Shown here: positions 8,608 through 19,020 of the stretch, in pieces
How positions within the stretch are numbered: the first letter of the stretch is position 1
Layout of the letters: the number at the start of each line of letters is the position of its first letter
Assembly: GCF_001612845.1 (NCBI RefSeq)
Contig: NZ_BDBF01000018.1
Location: forward strand, 95,599-159,598
From: Nocardia elegans NBRC 108235
GTDB taxonomy: Bacteria; Actinomycetota; Actinomycetes; Mycobacteriales; Mycobacteriaceae
DNA length: 64,000 bases
Direction: 5' to 3'
Notes under the pieces: generated by a model
The model's database searches: none
What the model was told of the DNA's origin: nothing
The model's input: only the letters and a program-made list of their open reading frames with translations
Position numbers and translations under genes: made by a program

Positions 8608-9226
8608 GTGGACCATCGCAGACAACTGCTCACCGATTCCTATCTGCATGTTTCGGCCGTCGTGCAGTCCGTGCTGATCGCGACCGCGGTGGCGGTGTGC
8701 CTGGGTGTCGTCGTCTATCGCAGCCCGTGGGGTTCGGCGGCGGCCACCGCGGCGGCGAGCATCGTCCTCACCGTGCCCTCGTTCGCGCTGCTGGGACTGC
8801 TCATTCCCGTGCTGGGCCTCGGCGTGCGGCCGACGGTCACCGCGCTGGTGCTGTACGCGCTGCTGCCGATTCTGCGCAACACGATCATCGGGCTGGCATC
8901 GGTGAATCCGGCGGTCTCGGACGCCGCGCGCGGGGTCGGCATGAACCGCGCCCGGATCCTCGCCTGGATCGAAATGCCGCTGGCGTGGCCGTCGATTCTG
9001 GCCGGAATGCGGATCAGCACCCAGATGAGCATGGGCATTCTGGCGATGGCCGCCTATGCGAAGGGGCCGGGTCTGGGCAATCTGATCTTCACCGGCCTGG
9101 CCCGGCTGGGCAGTCCGACCGCCGTCCCGCAGGCACTGTCCGGCACGGTGCTGATCATCGTGCTGGCCCTGCTGCTCGATGCCGTCCTCGTGGGCATCGG
9201 CCGGCTCACCACCTCGAGGGGAATCC

Positions 9227-9234
<8 letters not shown>
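8608..9234 (+). CDS. OpuC-type ABC transporter permease 1
   Basis: Inner-membrane permease of a glycine betaine/carnitine/choline importer, 208 residues with about five helices. The binding-protein-dependent transport signature (EAA loop) reads roughly DAARGVGMNRARILAWIEMP. It is the first gene of a tight operon (permease, ATPase, permease, binding protein). The GTG at 8608 has no clear ribosome site. An in-frame CTG at 8584 has GGGAGG exactly 8 bases upstream and would add eight residues, so the true start may be a non-canonical CTG. The 3' end overlaps the ATPase gene by 8 bp, implying translational coupling. Confidence 0.88.
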
Positions 9235-10413
<1,179 letters not shown>

Positions 10414-10417
<4 letters not shown>

Positions 10418-11169
10418 GTCCCGTTCAGCGACACGAGCGCCGCGCCGACCGGATCCGGTTGTTCGCCCAGCCGGTGCTGGCCTTGGCCCTGGCGGCCGGC
10501 GTGCTGGTGTGGGCCTTCGACCGCACCCTCACCGCGACGCAGCAGGCCAGTATCAATCCCACCACGATCGGCACCGTGGTCCGCCAGCATGTGGCGATCA
10601 CCGCGACCGTGGTGCTGATCGTCGTCGTGGTGTCGGTTCCGTTGGGCACCTTGCTGACTCGGCCACGCTACCGGCGCCTCACTCCCCTGTTCGTCGGCAT
10701 CGCCAACATCGGTGCGGCGGCGCCGGCGATCGGCCTGATCGTGCTCACCTATCTGTGGACCGAGAAGACCGGCTTCTGGGTGGGTGTCGCGCCGATCGCC
10801 TTCTACGCGCTACTTCCGGTGCTGCGCAATACGATTCTGGGATATCAGCAGGTCGATCCCGCTCTCGTCGACGCCGGACGAGGGCAGGGCATGTCGGCGA
10901 CGACGGTGCTGCGCCGGATCGAATTCCCGCTCGCGGTGCCCTACATCCTGGCCGGGCTGCGCACCTCGCTGGTGCTGGCCGTCGGCACGGCCACGCTCTC
11001 TTTCCTGGTCAGCGCCGGCGGTCTGGGCATTCTGATCGACACCGGCTACAAGCTGCGCGACAACGTGACGCTGTGGGTGGGAGCGATCCTCGCGGTGGCC
11101 CTCGCACTGCTCGTCGACTGGCTGGGGGCGCTGGCCGAACAGTTCCTCGGACCGCGGGGGCTGCGATGA
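10414..11169 (+). CDS. OpuC-type ABC transporter permease 2
   Basis: Second permease of the osmolyte importer, 251 residues with about six hydrophobic helices and an EAA-type loop near DAGRGQGMSATTVLRRIEFP. The short N-terminal basic region is followed at once by a helix. ATG at 10414 overlaps the ATPase stop (ATGA), and its own stop overlaps the binding-protein start in the same way, so all four genes are translationally coupled. Confidence 0.88.
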
Positions 11170-12158
11170 AGCGGCGAGCACGGCACCTCGGACGCAGCGC
11201 GGCCACCGCGGCGGCGACACTGCTGGTCGCCGTGGTCGCCGCCTGCGGTCTCGAGGCCGGTGGCGCCGTGCCGCTGCCGGTCGGGCCGGGCAGTATCGAG
11301 CCGATTCCCGCCCTCGACGGTGTGCGGATCACCGTGGGCTCCAAGGATTTCACCGAACAGAACATCCTCGGCTACCTCATCGAATTCGCGCTCACAGCGG
11401 CTGGCGCTCAGGTCCGTGACCTCACCAATATCACCGGATCCAACAGCCTGCGCGATGCGCAATTGCACGGACAGGTCGATGTCGCCTACGACTACACCGG
11501 GACCGGATGGATCAATTACCTGGGTAACGAGACGCCGATTCCGGACTCCACCCGGCAATTCGAGGCGGTGCGCGATACGGATCTCGCACAACACGGCATG
11601 GTGTGGGCCGATCCGGCCCCGATGAACAACACCTACACCATGGTCACCAATGCGGGCAGTGCCGCCCGCACCGGCGCGAAGACGATTTCCGACTATGCCC
11701 GTCTGGTGAATACCGATCCGAGCACCGGATCGACCTGCCTCGGCACCGAATTCAGCGTCCGGCAGGACGGATTTCCGGGTCTGGCCCGCAAATACGGTAT
11801 CGACCTCGGTAAGGTGCACAAGCAGATCATGCAGGATTCGCTCGTGTACTCGGCCACGGCGAACGGCACCTGTCAATTCGGCGACGTCACCGCGACCGAC
11901 GGCCGCACCAAAGCACTGAATCTGGTACAGCTCGCCGACGATCTGAACTTCTTCCCCAAATACAATGCGGCACTGGTGATGCGGAAATCGTTCGCCGACG
12001 CGCATCCCCAGGTGGCGCAGGTGATGGCGCCGATCTCCGCGCTGCTCACCAACGAGACGATCACCGAGTTGAACCGCAAGGTCGACGTCGACGGCGCCGA
12101 ACCGGCCACCGTCGCGCGCGATTGGCTGATCCGGCAGGGGTTCGTCACCGCGGGCTGA
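11166..12158 (+). CDS. Glycine betaine/choline-type substrate-binding lipoprotein
   Basis: 330-residue OpuAC/OpuCC-type substrate-binding protein. It has a lipoprotein signal peptide with the lipobox VVAAC near residue 25, so it is anchored outside the membrane. The mature domain starts with VGSKDFTEQNILGYL, the family hallmark, and contains VAYDYTGTGWINYLG. It presents quaternary amines (betaine, carnitine, choline) to the two permeases. ATG at 11166 overlaps the previous stop. The gene ends 2 bp before a convergent gene, leaving almost no room for a terminator. Confidence 0.9.
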   Translation: MKRRARHLGRSAATAAATLLVAVVAACGLEAGGAVPLPVGPGSIEPIPALDGVRITVGSKDFTEQNILGYLIEFALTAAGAQVRDLTNITGSNSLRDAQLHGQVDVAYDYTGTGWINYLGNETPIPDSTRQFEAVRDTDLAQHGMVWADPAPMNNTYTMVTNAGSAARTGAKTISDYARLVNTDPSTGSTCLGTEFSVRQDGFPGLARKYGIDLGKVHKQIMQDSLVYSATANGTCQFGDVTATDGRTKALNLVQLADDLNFFPKYNAALVMRKSFADAHPQVAQVMAPISALLTNETITELNRKVDVDGAEPATVARDWLIRQGFVTAG

Positions 12159-12160
12159 GA

Positions 12161-12724
12161 TCAGGCGAGCGCCGTGCGCACCGCCAGCCAGCGGCCGCCC
12201 GGGTCGGCGTAGCCGTGGTACATCAGCGGAATCCGTTGGTCCACACCGAAATAGCGGAAGACGGCCAGCATCGCCTGCCGCACGGAGTAGTCGGCGAAAT
12301 CGTCGATGCGGCGCGGGCCGATCGCATGTTCGGGCAGTGCGGCCAGTCGCGCCATCTCCTCCGAATCGCACACGTCGAGGCCCATCGGCCCGTCGGCGAT
12401 GTAGTGATCATGGAAGATATGGCGCATCGCCGAGGTATCGGAGCGTCGAGAAGCGCAGGGCAGCAACCGGATTGCCGCACCGGGCAGGCTGGGCGCTTCC
12501 AGGGCGGCGGTCAGCTCGGGATCCGGCGCCGGCACATCACGCACCGGAACCTGTTCGAGCAGATGCAGCATGGAGGCGCCCCGCACCCGCGGCTCGGGCA
12601 CCAGGAACAGACTCACCATCGGGCCGGTATGGGCGGCATCGGTCAGGCATATCCGCGTATGGGATCGATCGCGCGCTCGCGGCGCGGCGGGTGTGGACGG
12701 GGGCGTGGGGATCCGGTCGGACAT
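12161..12724 (-). CDS. Hypothetical protein
   Basis: 187-residue protein that I do not recognise. The N-terminal 20 residues are Pro/Ala/Arg-rich; the remainder looks globular, with a His-rich patch MRHIFHDHYIADGPMG and no membrane segment. The start at 12724 is favoured by an AGGAGA site 7 bases upstream; a longer open frame to 12850 lacks one. It converges on the transporter operon with a 2-bp gap. Confidence 0.65.
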   Translation of the reverse strand: MSDRIPTPPSTPAAPRARDRSHTRICLTDAAHTGPMVSLFLVPEPRVRGASMLHLLEQVPVRDVPAPDPELTAALEAPSLPGAAIRLLPCASRRSDTSAMRHIFHDHYIADGPMGLDVCDSEEMARLAALPEHAIGPRRIDDFADYSVRQAMLAVFRYFGVDQRIPLMYHGYADPGGRWLAVRTALA

Positions 12725-12917
12725 GCGGTCTCCTGGAGGGGAGGGCGATCGACCCTCCCGCGAACGCGCTGGTACGAGGTCCGAAGCATGCGCCGGCCGC
12801 CGAGTTACCCGACTCGGACCGATCTCCTCGACGTCCGACCGTTGTGCCATGAATTATAGGAGCCGGGGACACGACGCGACATCCGGAATTCGCTATCCGG
12901 TTGCTTCCGGGGTGCGA

Positions 12918-13583
12918 TCAGGCGTTCAGCAACCGGGGCAGACCGGCCAGCTCCGAGTCGATGCGCCGGCGCACCGCCGGCCATTCCTCGTCCAGGATGG
13001 AATAGAACGCGGTACTGCGCACGGTTCCGTCCAGACCGCGCGAATGCGCCCGCCGGACGCCGTCGCTGGTCGCCCCCAACCGCTCGATCGCCATGCGCGA
13101 GCGCACATTTCGCACATCGGCGCGCAGCGCGATCCGGCGGACCCGCCACACGTCGAAGGCGTGCTCGAGCAGCAACAATTTCGATTCCAGATTGATACCG
13201 GCGCCGCGCGCCTGCGAGCAGAGCCAGGTATTGCCGATCTCGGCGGCGTCGGGCACCGCGAGCAGCGGATCTCCGGTCGGCATACCGTGCACGATGGGCC
13301 ACACCAGCGGCCCCTGCCAGTAGTCGAAGCGGTTGAAGCGCGTCGAGCCCAGTACCCGGTTGTCGGCCGTCGCGACGACCGCGAAGGCCAGCGCCGAACC
13401 GACGGCGTGCGCCGCCGCGGCCTGTGCGACGTAGTCCGCGGCCTCGGCCCGGCCGTGCGGTACGGGGGTGAACGCGAACGCGTCGCGATCCTCGGCGCCC
13501 GCCTCGGCGAGCCCCGGAACATGGTGCGGTGCCAAAGGTTCCAGCCGCACGAGGCGGCCGGTCAGGATGACGGGTGCAGGCAC
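12918..13583 (-). CDS. GNAT family N-acetyltransferase (RimJ/RimL type)
   Basis: 221-residue acetyltransferase of the RimJ/RimL-like GNAT group, which transfers acetyl from acetyl-CoA to an amine of a protein or small molecule. It begins LTGRLVRLEPLAPHHVPGL, typical of this group, and has a GNTWLCSQARGAGIN acetyl-CoA-binding segment in place of the classical Q/RxxGxG/A, then the NVRSRMAIERLGA motif typical of RimJ-like enzymes. The GTG at 13583 follows GAGGGA. The target is unknown. Confidence 0.85.
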   Translation of the reverse strand: MPAPVILTGRLVRLEPLAPHHVPGLAEAGAEDRDAFAFTPVPHGRAEAADYVAQAAAAHAVGSALAFAVVATADNRVLGSTRFNRFDYWQGPLVWPIVHGMPTGDPLLAVPDAAEIGNTWLCSQARGAGINLESKLLLLEHAFDVWRVRRIALRADVRNVRSRMAIERLGATSDGVRRAHSRGLDGTVRSTAFYSILDEEWPAVRRRIDSELAGLPRLLNA

Positions 13584-13925
13584 GTTCCCTCGATCTTTCG
13601 GGACGGACTCCGGTAACGCCCAACGATCGTCACACCGGCCCACAACGCTCCGGATCGACGACCAGTCCTGGCGCGCCGGCAGCAGCATCGGACAGTGAGA
13701 TGAACGATAACCGAACGTGTGCCGTCGAGAATGCAGGTCTGGCGTAAATTTAACGGGATTGCTCGCGTGTCGCTCGGCGCGTCGCAGCCGGCCCGCCGGG
13801 GCGATTCCCGAGGCGATTTTCGGTGCGTTCGCCCCGGTTATCGGGTCGACACGAAACCGTTGCCGCGAGTGGCGGACTCATCCGCAGGTGCCGTCGTAGC
13901 CTGGGATGAGCGAACGGGGGGCGTC
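13584..13925. other. Intergenic gap with no feature seen
   Basis: A 342-bp gap between divergent genes. It holds a short AT-rich stretch near 13746-13758 that could be part of a promoter, but I see no convincing -35/-10 pair, palindrome or open frame. Confidence 0.4.
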
Positions 13926-14480
13926 ATGACCGAAACATCACGGGCCGCGATCCTGCTCGATGTCGACGGCCCCCTCAATCCCTACCCCCGGCCCACGCAC
14001 CCACCCCCGCACGGCTACCGGCCTTATGTGTTGCAGCACAGCATCATTCCCGCGATTCCGCCCATCGATCAGCAGGTGCTGCTCGACGCGGCCGTCGGCT
14101 CGCGGCTACTGGAACTGGCCGACATCACCGATGCCGAACTGGTGTGGGCGACCGCGTGGGAATATGCGGCGAATACGGTCCTCGGTCCCGTCCTCGGCCT
14201 GCCGCCGCTGGAGGTGATCATCTTCGAGGACACCGGAATTCGGCATCGCGAGGGCCACCACGGCAAGCTTCCGACCATCGACCGCTGGGCCGGACGCCGG
14301 CCGCTGTGCTGGTTCGACGACGAATTCCAGCCCGCCGACCAGGGCTGGGCCGAGCGCCGCACCGCCACCGTCGCCCCGACCCTGCTCGTCCCGGTCGACC
14401 GCCACACCGGTTTGACGCCCGACCACCTCGAGCTCGCCCGGGCGTTCCTGGAGCCGCTTCGCGGGCCGCGAACTCGCTAG
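13926..14480 (+). CDS. HAD-like domain protein
   Basis: 184-residue protein with a HAD-like motif I (ILLDVDGPLNP, about residues 8-18) and a later WFDDEF segment that can serve as the acidic motif IV. Between them are VWATAWEYAANTVL and a KLPTIDRWAG stretch carrying a Lys. This matches small actinobacterial HAD-like proteins, probably phosphatase-like, with unknown substrate. ATG at 13926 follows a G-rich site. The 3' end overlaps the convergent FAD-enzyme gene by 4 bp. Confidence 0.75.
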   Translation: MTETSRAAILLDVDGPLNPYPRPTHPPPHGYRPYVLQHSIIPAIPPIDQQVLLDAAVGSRLLELADITDAELVWATAWEYAANTVLGPVLGLPPLEVIIFEDTGIRHREGHHGKLPTIDRWAGRRPLCWFDDEFQPADQGWAERRTATVAPTLLVPVDRHTGLTPDHLELARAFLEPLRGPRTR

Positions 14481-15835
14481 AGCGGCGGCAGACGCAACAG
14501 CGCCGCCACCGCCTTGGAGGCGCTCTGAACAGCGCTTTCCATGGTGGCCGACCAGTCGGTGCTGGTCCAGTCCCCGGCCAGCATGAGGGTGGGCACCGAG
14601 GTGCGCTGATCGGGTCGCAGGCCGTCGGTGCCGAGGGCCTGGGAGAAGGTCGCCTTCGGCATCTTGACCACGTGGCCGTGCACCACCCGCGCCTCGGCCG
14701 CCTCGGGGTAGTAGCGGCGCAGCAGGTCCATCTGCTCGTCGATGATGTCGTCGCTGCTCTTGTGGATCTGTTCGTAGGCGCCGCTGGTGGTCAGGCAGTA
14801 CAGCCAGGTGCCGTTCGGTTCGCGGCCGTGCATGCGCTGCCGGTCGAACACCTCGTCGATCACCCCCGTCCCGCCGATGATCGCCTCCATCGCACTGCGG
14901 GTGCCGAGCGGCCGGTCCAGATACAGATTGGTGCTGACGATGGGCGTGGCACCCAATTTGTCTGCCGCGGCGTAGATTTCGGCGTGTTCGGGGAGATCGT
15001 CGAGCAGGCCGTGGATCCGGGAATTGGGTACGGCGCAGATCACGGCATCGGCCGGGACCGTGGTGCCGTCCACCAGTTCGACACCGGTCACCGCGCCGTC
15101 CACGATCCGGATCCGGTCCGCCACCGCGCGATAACGGACCTCGACCCCGTGGCGGCGGAACACCTCCTCCGCACCGGTGATGTAGAGCGTGTCGAGATCG
15201 ACGGTCGGATAGCCGATGGTGACCGCGCGCCGATCCCGCACTCCCAGCCGGATGCCGGTGGCCAGCACATCGGCGAAGACCTTCGCGCATTCCCGCTGCA
15301 CCGGCTCGGCGGCGATGCCCAGTGCCAGCCAATCCCACAGCGCCTCACGCGCTTTCGCGGGCATACCGATGCGCTCGAACCACTGCTCGGTGGTGATGTC
15401 GGCCAGATCCGCGGGCTGGAACAGACACTGCAGACCCAACCGCATCGTCGCCCGCGCCGCGGCCAGCCGCTCGCCCAACCCGGCATCCGGATGTGCGCCC
15501 AGCAGTGTGCCGAAGGCCCGGATACCTCTGGTGTGCAACGCCGTTGCGCGTCCGCCCGGCCAGCGCAGCGTTCCCCCGGTGGGAAATTCCAGATATTTCT
15601 CGGTGCCGACACTCGCCAGATACCGGAAGAGGTGGTGGTAGCCGCTGGCGATCACGTGCTGACCGTTGTCGGGCGTATCGCCGACCTCGGCGACCGTCAT
15701 CGCCTGGGTGCGGCCACCGAGCCGGGCCCGGCGCTCCAGCAGCGTCACCCGCTTCCCGGCCTCGGCCAGCCAGACAGCCGACGCCAGCCCGGCCAGACCA
15801 CCACCGATCACCACGAACCGACGAGCGTCGTTCAT
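14477..15835 (-). CDS. FAD-dependent desaturase/hydroxysqualene dehydroxylase-like oxidoreductase
   Basis: 452-residue flavoprotein of the phytoene desaturase/HpnE group. It has an N-terminal dinucleotide-binding motif VVIGGGLAGLASAVWLAEAG (about residues 7-26) followed by ERRARLGGRT, and a C-terminal FAD motif LAGDWTSTDWSATMESAVQS. The region DTPDNGQHVIASGYHH resembles HpnE. It probably oxidises an isoprenoid or a similar hydrophobic substrate at the membrane. No squalene or carotenoid genes lie nearby, so the substrate is open. The start at 15835 is set by GGAGG five bases upstream; a start 12 bases earlier is less likely. Confidence 0.8.
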   Translation of the reverse strand: MNDARRFVVIGGGLAGLASAVWLAEAGKRVTLLERRARLGGRTQAMTVAEVGDTPDNGQHVIASGYHHLFRYLASVGTEKYLEFPTGGTLRWPGGRATALHTRGIRAFGTLLGAHPDAGLGERLAAARATMRLGLQCLFQPADLADITTEQWFERIGMPAKAREALWDWLALGIAAEPVQRECAKVFADVLATGIRLGVRDRRAVTIGYPTVDLDTLYITGAEEVFRRHGVEVRYRAVADRIRIVDGAVTGVELVDGTTVPADAVICAVPNSRIHGLLDDLPEHAEIYAAADKLGATPIVSTNLYLDRPLGTRSAMEAIIGGTGVIDEVFDRQRMHGREPNGTWLYCLTTSGAYEQIHKSSDDIIDEQMDLLRRYYPEAAEARVVHGHVVKMPKATFSQALGTDGLRPDQRTSVPTLMLAGDWTSTDWSATMESAVQSASKAVAALLRLPPL

Positions 15836-16064
15836 TCGAACCTCCATGCGCGACAGCGGGTTTCGCCCCCCCGGCGACCTCGATCCGAAGGCCGAGCCGC
15901 ACCGAGCCGGTTCCGATCACTGTAGGCAGCCGGACATCGACGGTCAACGGTGAGTGAAATGTTGTCACATTCTCTCGCCCAACTCATGGGAAGCGACGGC
16001 GCCCGATGCCGCGGCACCGAGGCGAGAGAATGGTCGTCCGAACCGATGAACACCAGGAGGCACA

Positions 16065-16349
16065 GTGCAATTCATGGTTCTTTCCCGGCGCCGCACCGAA
16101 TCGTTCACCGACGCGGATTTCGAGAAAGTACTACCGGCCGAGACCGACCACGTCCGCAAGCTCTATCTCGACGGCGTCGTCCGCCAGATCTGGTTGCGCG
16201 GCGATATCGCCGGTGCCTGCTTCACCATCGAGGCGGCCGATGCCGAAGAGGCGAATGCGATCGTCGCGGAACTGCCCATGGCCGCGGCCGGAGTCTCCGA
16301 ATTCACCGTGATTCCCTTGAGCCCGTACCGGGGTTTCGGCGGGGCCTAG
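16065..16349 (+). CDS. YCII/muconolactone isomerase-like small protein
   Basis: 94-residue ferredoxin-like-fold protein resembling muconolactone delta-isomerase-type or YCII-related domains, with DHVRKLYLDGVVRQIWLRGD and a C-terminal FTVIPLSPYRGF. Such proteins often accompany oxidoreductases; here a short-chain dehydrogenase follows 63 bp downstream. The GTG at 16065 has AGGAGG at good spacing; an internal ATG at 16074 is less well placed. Confidence 0.78.
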   Translation: MQFMVLSRRRTESFTDADFEKVLPAETDHVRKLYLDGVVRQIWLRGDIAGACFTIEAADAEEANAIVAELPMAAAGVSEFTVIPLSPYRGFGGA

Positions 16350-16369
16350 CCGAATTCGCCCCGGGCAAC

Positions 16370-16389
16370 TTTGGACTTGCTGGTCCAAA
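16370..16389. promoter_or_regulatory. Candidate operator upstream of SDR gene
   Basis: Perfect 7-bp inverted repeat TTTGGAC-N6-GTCCAAA, 24 bp before the start of the dehydrogenase gene. The size and spacing fit a TetR-type operator; no matching regulator lies next to it. Confidence 0.55.
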
Positions 16390-16412
16390 AAATCGCTCGT
16401 AGCTTCGGTCTC

Positions 16413-17177
16413 ATGTCACGACTCTCGGGCCGAACAGCCCTCATCACGGGTTCCACCAGCAATATCGGACGCGCCATCGCGGTGGCCTACGCCGCGGCGG
16501 GGGCGCATGTCGTCGTCTCCGGCCGCGACGACGAGCGCGGCGCGGCGGTCGTTGCCGAGATCCGCGCGGGCGGCGGCCGCGCCGACTATGTGCACGCCGA
16601 CCTCGACGGCAGTGCGGCCACCGCCCGTGCGCTGGCGGATGCGGCCACCCGAGCGCTCGGTGGGCGCATCGACATCCTGGTCAACAATGCCGGGATCTTT
16701 CCGCCGGCGACCACCGCGACCGCCGACGAGCGGATGTTCGACCGCGTCTACGCCGTCAACGTCAAGGCGCCGTTCTTCCTCACCCAGGCGGTGGCTCCGG
16801 CGATGGTCGAGGCGGGTGGCGGCGTGATCGTGAATCTCGGCTCGTGGGTGGCGCGGCTGAGCGTGCCCGTAGGCGCCCTCTACGCCTCGACCAAGGGGGC
16901 GGTGGAAACCCTCACGCGGGCGTGGTCGGCGGAGTTCGGCCCGAAAGGCGTTCGCGTCAACGCCATTTCGCCCGGCGTCGTGCTGCCGCCGGAGCGTGAC
17001 GCCGCCGCCGGCGCCATGATGCACGGCACGCCCGCCGGAAGGGCCGGAACCGCCGAGGACATCGCGGCGGCCGCGGTCTTCCTGGCCTCCGACGAGGCAT
17101 CGTTCGTGCACGGCACCGTCGTGGACGTCGACGGCGGGCGGACGGGTGTGGCCGTACTCGCCGGCGCGCCTACTTGA
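16413..17177 (+). CDS. SDR family oxidoreductase
   Basis: 254-residue classical short-chain dehydrogenase. The cofactor motif TGSTSNIGRAIA is at about residues 11-22, the NNAG motif near 89, and the catalytic Tyr-Lys in LYASTKGAVE near 155. GRDDE after the second strand suggests an NADP-leaning pocket. The substrate is unknown. The ATG at 16413 follows a candidate operator. The 3' end overlaps the convergent SDR gene by 8 bp. Confidence 0.88.
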   Translation: MSRLSGRTALITGSTSNIGRAIAVAYAAAGAHVVVSGRDDERGAAVVAEIRAGGGRADYVHADLDGSAATARALADAATRALGGRIDILVNNAGIFPPATTATADERMFDRVYAVNVKAPFFLTQAVAPAMVEAGGGVIVNLGSWVARLSVPVGALYASTKGAVETLTRAWSAEFGPKGVRVNAISPGVVLPPERDAAAGAMMHGTPAGRAGTAEDIAAAAVFLASDEASFVHGTVVDVDGGRTGVAVLAGAPT

Positions 17178-18009
17178 GCATGCTGCCCGCGTCGACGGTC
17201 ACCGGCAGGCCGGTGATGTAGCGCGATTCGTCCGAGGCGAGGAACAGCACCGCATTGCTGATATCCACCGGCTCGACCCAGCCGACCGGCAGGACGTGCA
17301 TGAACTTCGCCACCGGTTCGAAATCCTCGACGCCCGGATTCTCCAGATCCGGGCGGAACATCTTCATCGTTCCCTCGTTCATGAACATCGGGGTGTTCAC
17401 GTTGGTCGGATGGACCGAATTGACCCGGATCGAATTCGCGCCCAACTCGACCGCGAAGGTCCGCATCAGGCCGACCACGCCGTGCTTGGCGGCGACGTAA
17501 TGCCCGGTGTTCGGATAGGCCTTGAGTCCGCCCACCGAACTGGTGAGGATGATCGAGCCGCCGTTGCCGCCGGAAAGCAGATGCGGCACACCGGCTTTCA
17601 CGGTCTTCCAGACACCTTCCAGATTGATGCCGATCATCGTGTTCCAGTCCTGTTCACTGGTTTCGGCCAGGGTCGCACCCCCGTTGCCGATCCCGGCGTT
17701 CGCCACGATGATGTCGAGCCGGCCCAGCTGCTCGACCCCGTTGTCCACGGCGGCCTTCAACGCGTCGAAATCGCGGACGTCGACCTCGGCGGTGACGATG
17801 CGCCGGCCGAGACCCTTGACCAGCTCCACCGTCTCGGCCAGATCGGCCGGGGTCGAAGCCGGGATCAGATCGGTACCGCTCACCGGTTTACAGACGTCGA
17901 CGGCGATGATGTCGGCGCCCTCCTCCGCGAGCCGCACCGCATGACTTCGCCCCTGGCCGCGTGCCGCTCCAGTGATGAAGGCGACCTTGCCCTCTACCCG
18001 CCCAGCCAT
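17170..18009 (-). CDS. Mycofactocin-coupled-type SDR oxidoreductase
   Basis: 279-residue SDR with TGAARGQGRSHAVRLAEEGADIIAVD at the N-terminus, the hallmark of the mycofactocin-coupled subfamily, in which a tightly bound NAD is recycled through the mycofactocin redox carrier. The catalytic motif is YVAAKHG and the C-terminal part has VHPTNVNTPM and ITGLPVTVDAG, also typical. The ATG at 18009 has GAGGTG upstream. Mycofactocin genes themselves are not in the window. A candidate operator lies about 95 bp upstream. Confidence 0.85.
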   Translation of the reverse strand: MAGRVEGKVAFITGAARGQGRSHAVRLAEEGADIIAVDVCKPVSGTDLIPASTPADLAETVELVKGLGRRIVTAEVDVRDFDALKAAVDNGVEQLGRLDIIVANAGIGNGGATLAETSEQDWNTMIGINLEGVWKTVKAGVPHLLSGGNGGSIILTSSVGGLKAYPNTGHYVAAKHGVVGLMRTFAVELGANSIRVNSVHPTNVNTPMFMNEGTMKMFRPDLENPGVEDFEPVAKFMHVLPVGWVEPVDISNAVLFLASDESRYITGLPVTVDAGSMLK

Positions 18010-18101
18010 AACGCACCTCGTTCATTGCCACTCGGGCACACCGATGCCCGATGCCGGATTCCCGACCACCCGCGCCGAGCGATCGCTCACTTGCTAATCG
18101 G

Positions 18102-18120
18102 ATTCTCCAGCATCGAGAAT
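18102..18120. promoter_or_regulatory. Weak candidate operator
   Basis: Inverted repeat ATTCTC-N7-GAGAAT between the mycofactocin-type SDR and the NmrA-like gene. It is short, so chance cannot be excluded. Confidence 0.35.
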
Positions 18121-18150
18121 GAAATTTCCATACCTTGCGCCCGGTGTGGT

Positions 18151-18849
18151 TCAGTGGCCGCCGCTCGCCTGCTGCCGGATCCATCGCAGCAGGGTGGGGT
18201 TACCGGAATCGGTGGTGATCACACCGGCCGCGGCGCGGACGAAACGGCCCTCGGCCACGGCGGCGAGCATGCTCGCGGCCAGATCGCTTCGGGCGGTGAA
18301 GATCCCGTCGGCGTAGTCCTCGACCATCGTGTAATCGGTGACGTCGGGGCGGTCGTAGAGTCCGCTCGGACGCACCACGGTCCACTCCCGATCGCTGTCG
18401 CGCAGCAGTGCTTCCATCCGCCGCATATCGTCGTAGAGCGTCTTGCCCGCCACCCGCGTCACATACGGCACCAGCAGCCGATTGAAGAGGAAGCCGCCCT
18501 CGCTGTAGGGGCGCGGATCGACGCCGGCCGAGCTCACCACCACGATCCGGCTCACCCCGTGCCGCCGCATCGCCGTCACGATGTTCGACACGCCCTCGGA
18601 ATAAGTGGTGATCGGTTCCTTGCTCGGCGGCACCCCGAGCGCGGACAGCACCGCGTCGCCCCCCTTCACCGCGGTGTCGACCGCGGCCGGGTCGAGCACA
18701 TCGGCGCCGATCACCTCGAGCCGCTCATGGCGCAGCGGGAATTCGCCCGGCTGCCGCGTCACCGCCGCGACCTGATGTCCGGCGGCCAGCGACTGCGCGG
18801 TGAGCTGGCGGCCGGTGGGACCGTTGGCCCCGAAGATGGTGATACGCAT
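18151..18849 (-). CDS. NmrA-like/atypical SDR NAD(P)-binding protein
   Basis: 232-residue atypical SDR. The N-terminal Rossmann motif is IFGANGPTGRQLTAQSLAAGH, with GATGxxG-like spacing, followed by a GADVLDPAAVDTAVKGGDAVLSALG strand typical of NmrA/YwnB proteins. There is a VVSSAGV segment but no intact YxxxK, so it may bind NADP without classical dehydrogenase chemistry. ATG at 18849 begins the domain directly. It runs in the same direction as the SDR gene but is separated from it by 141 bp. Confidence 0.8.
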   Translation of the reverse strand: MRITIFGANGPTGRQLTAQSLAAGHQVAAVTRQPGEFPLRHERLEVIGADVLDPAAVDTAVKGGDAVLSALGVPPSKEPITTYSEGVSNIVTAMRRHGVSRIVVVSSAGVDPRPYSEGGFLFNRLLVPYVTRVAGKTLYDDMRRMEALLRDSDREWTVVRPSGLYDRPDVTDYTMVEDYADGIFTARSDLAASMLAAVAEGRFVRAAAGVITTDSGNPTLLRWIRQQASGGH

Positions 18850-19020
18850 GGCTTTTCCTTCGGACAGAGGAGGCGGACGGCGGCGGGCGAGACGAAATCC
18901 GCCGCCGTCGCCGAGCCCTCTTCGTTGCGTGGACGCACACAAGACGCCCGTCGAGCCCGTCGCATAACAACCCGCGACAGTGATCTACATCACCGGGGCG
19001 CCACCGCTGAACCGCCGCGA

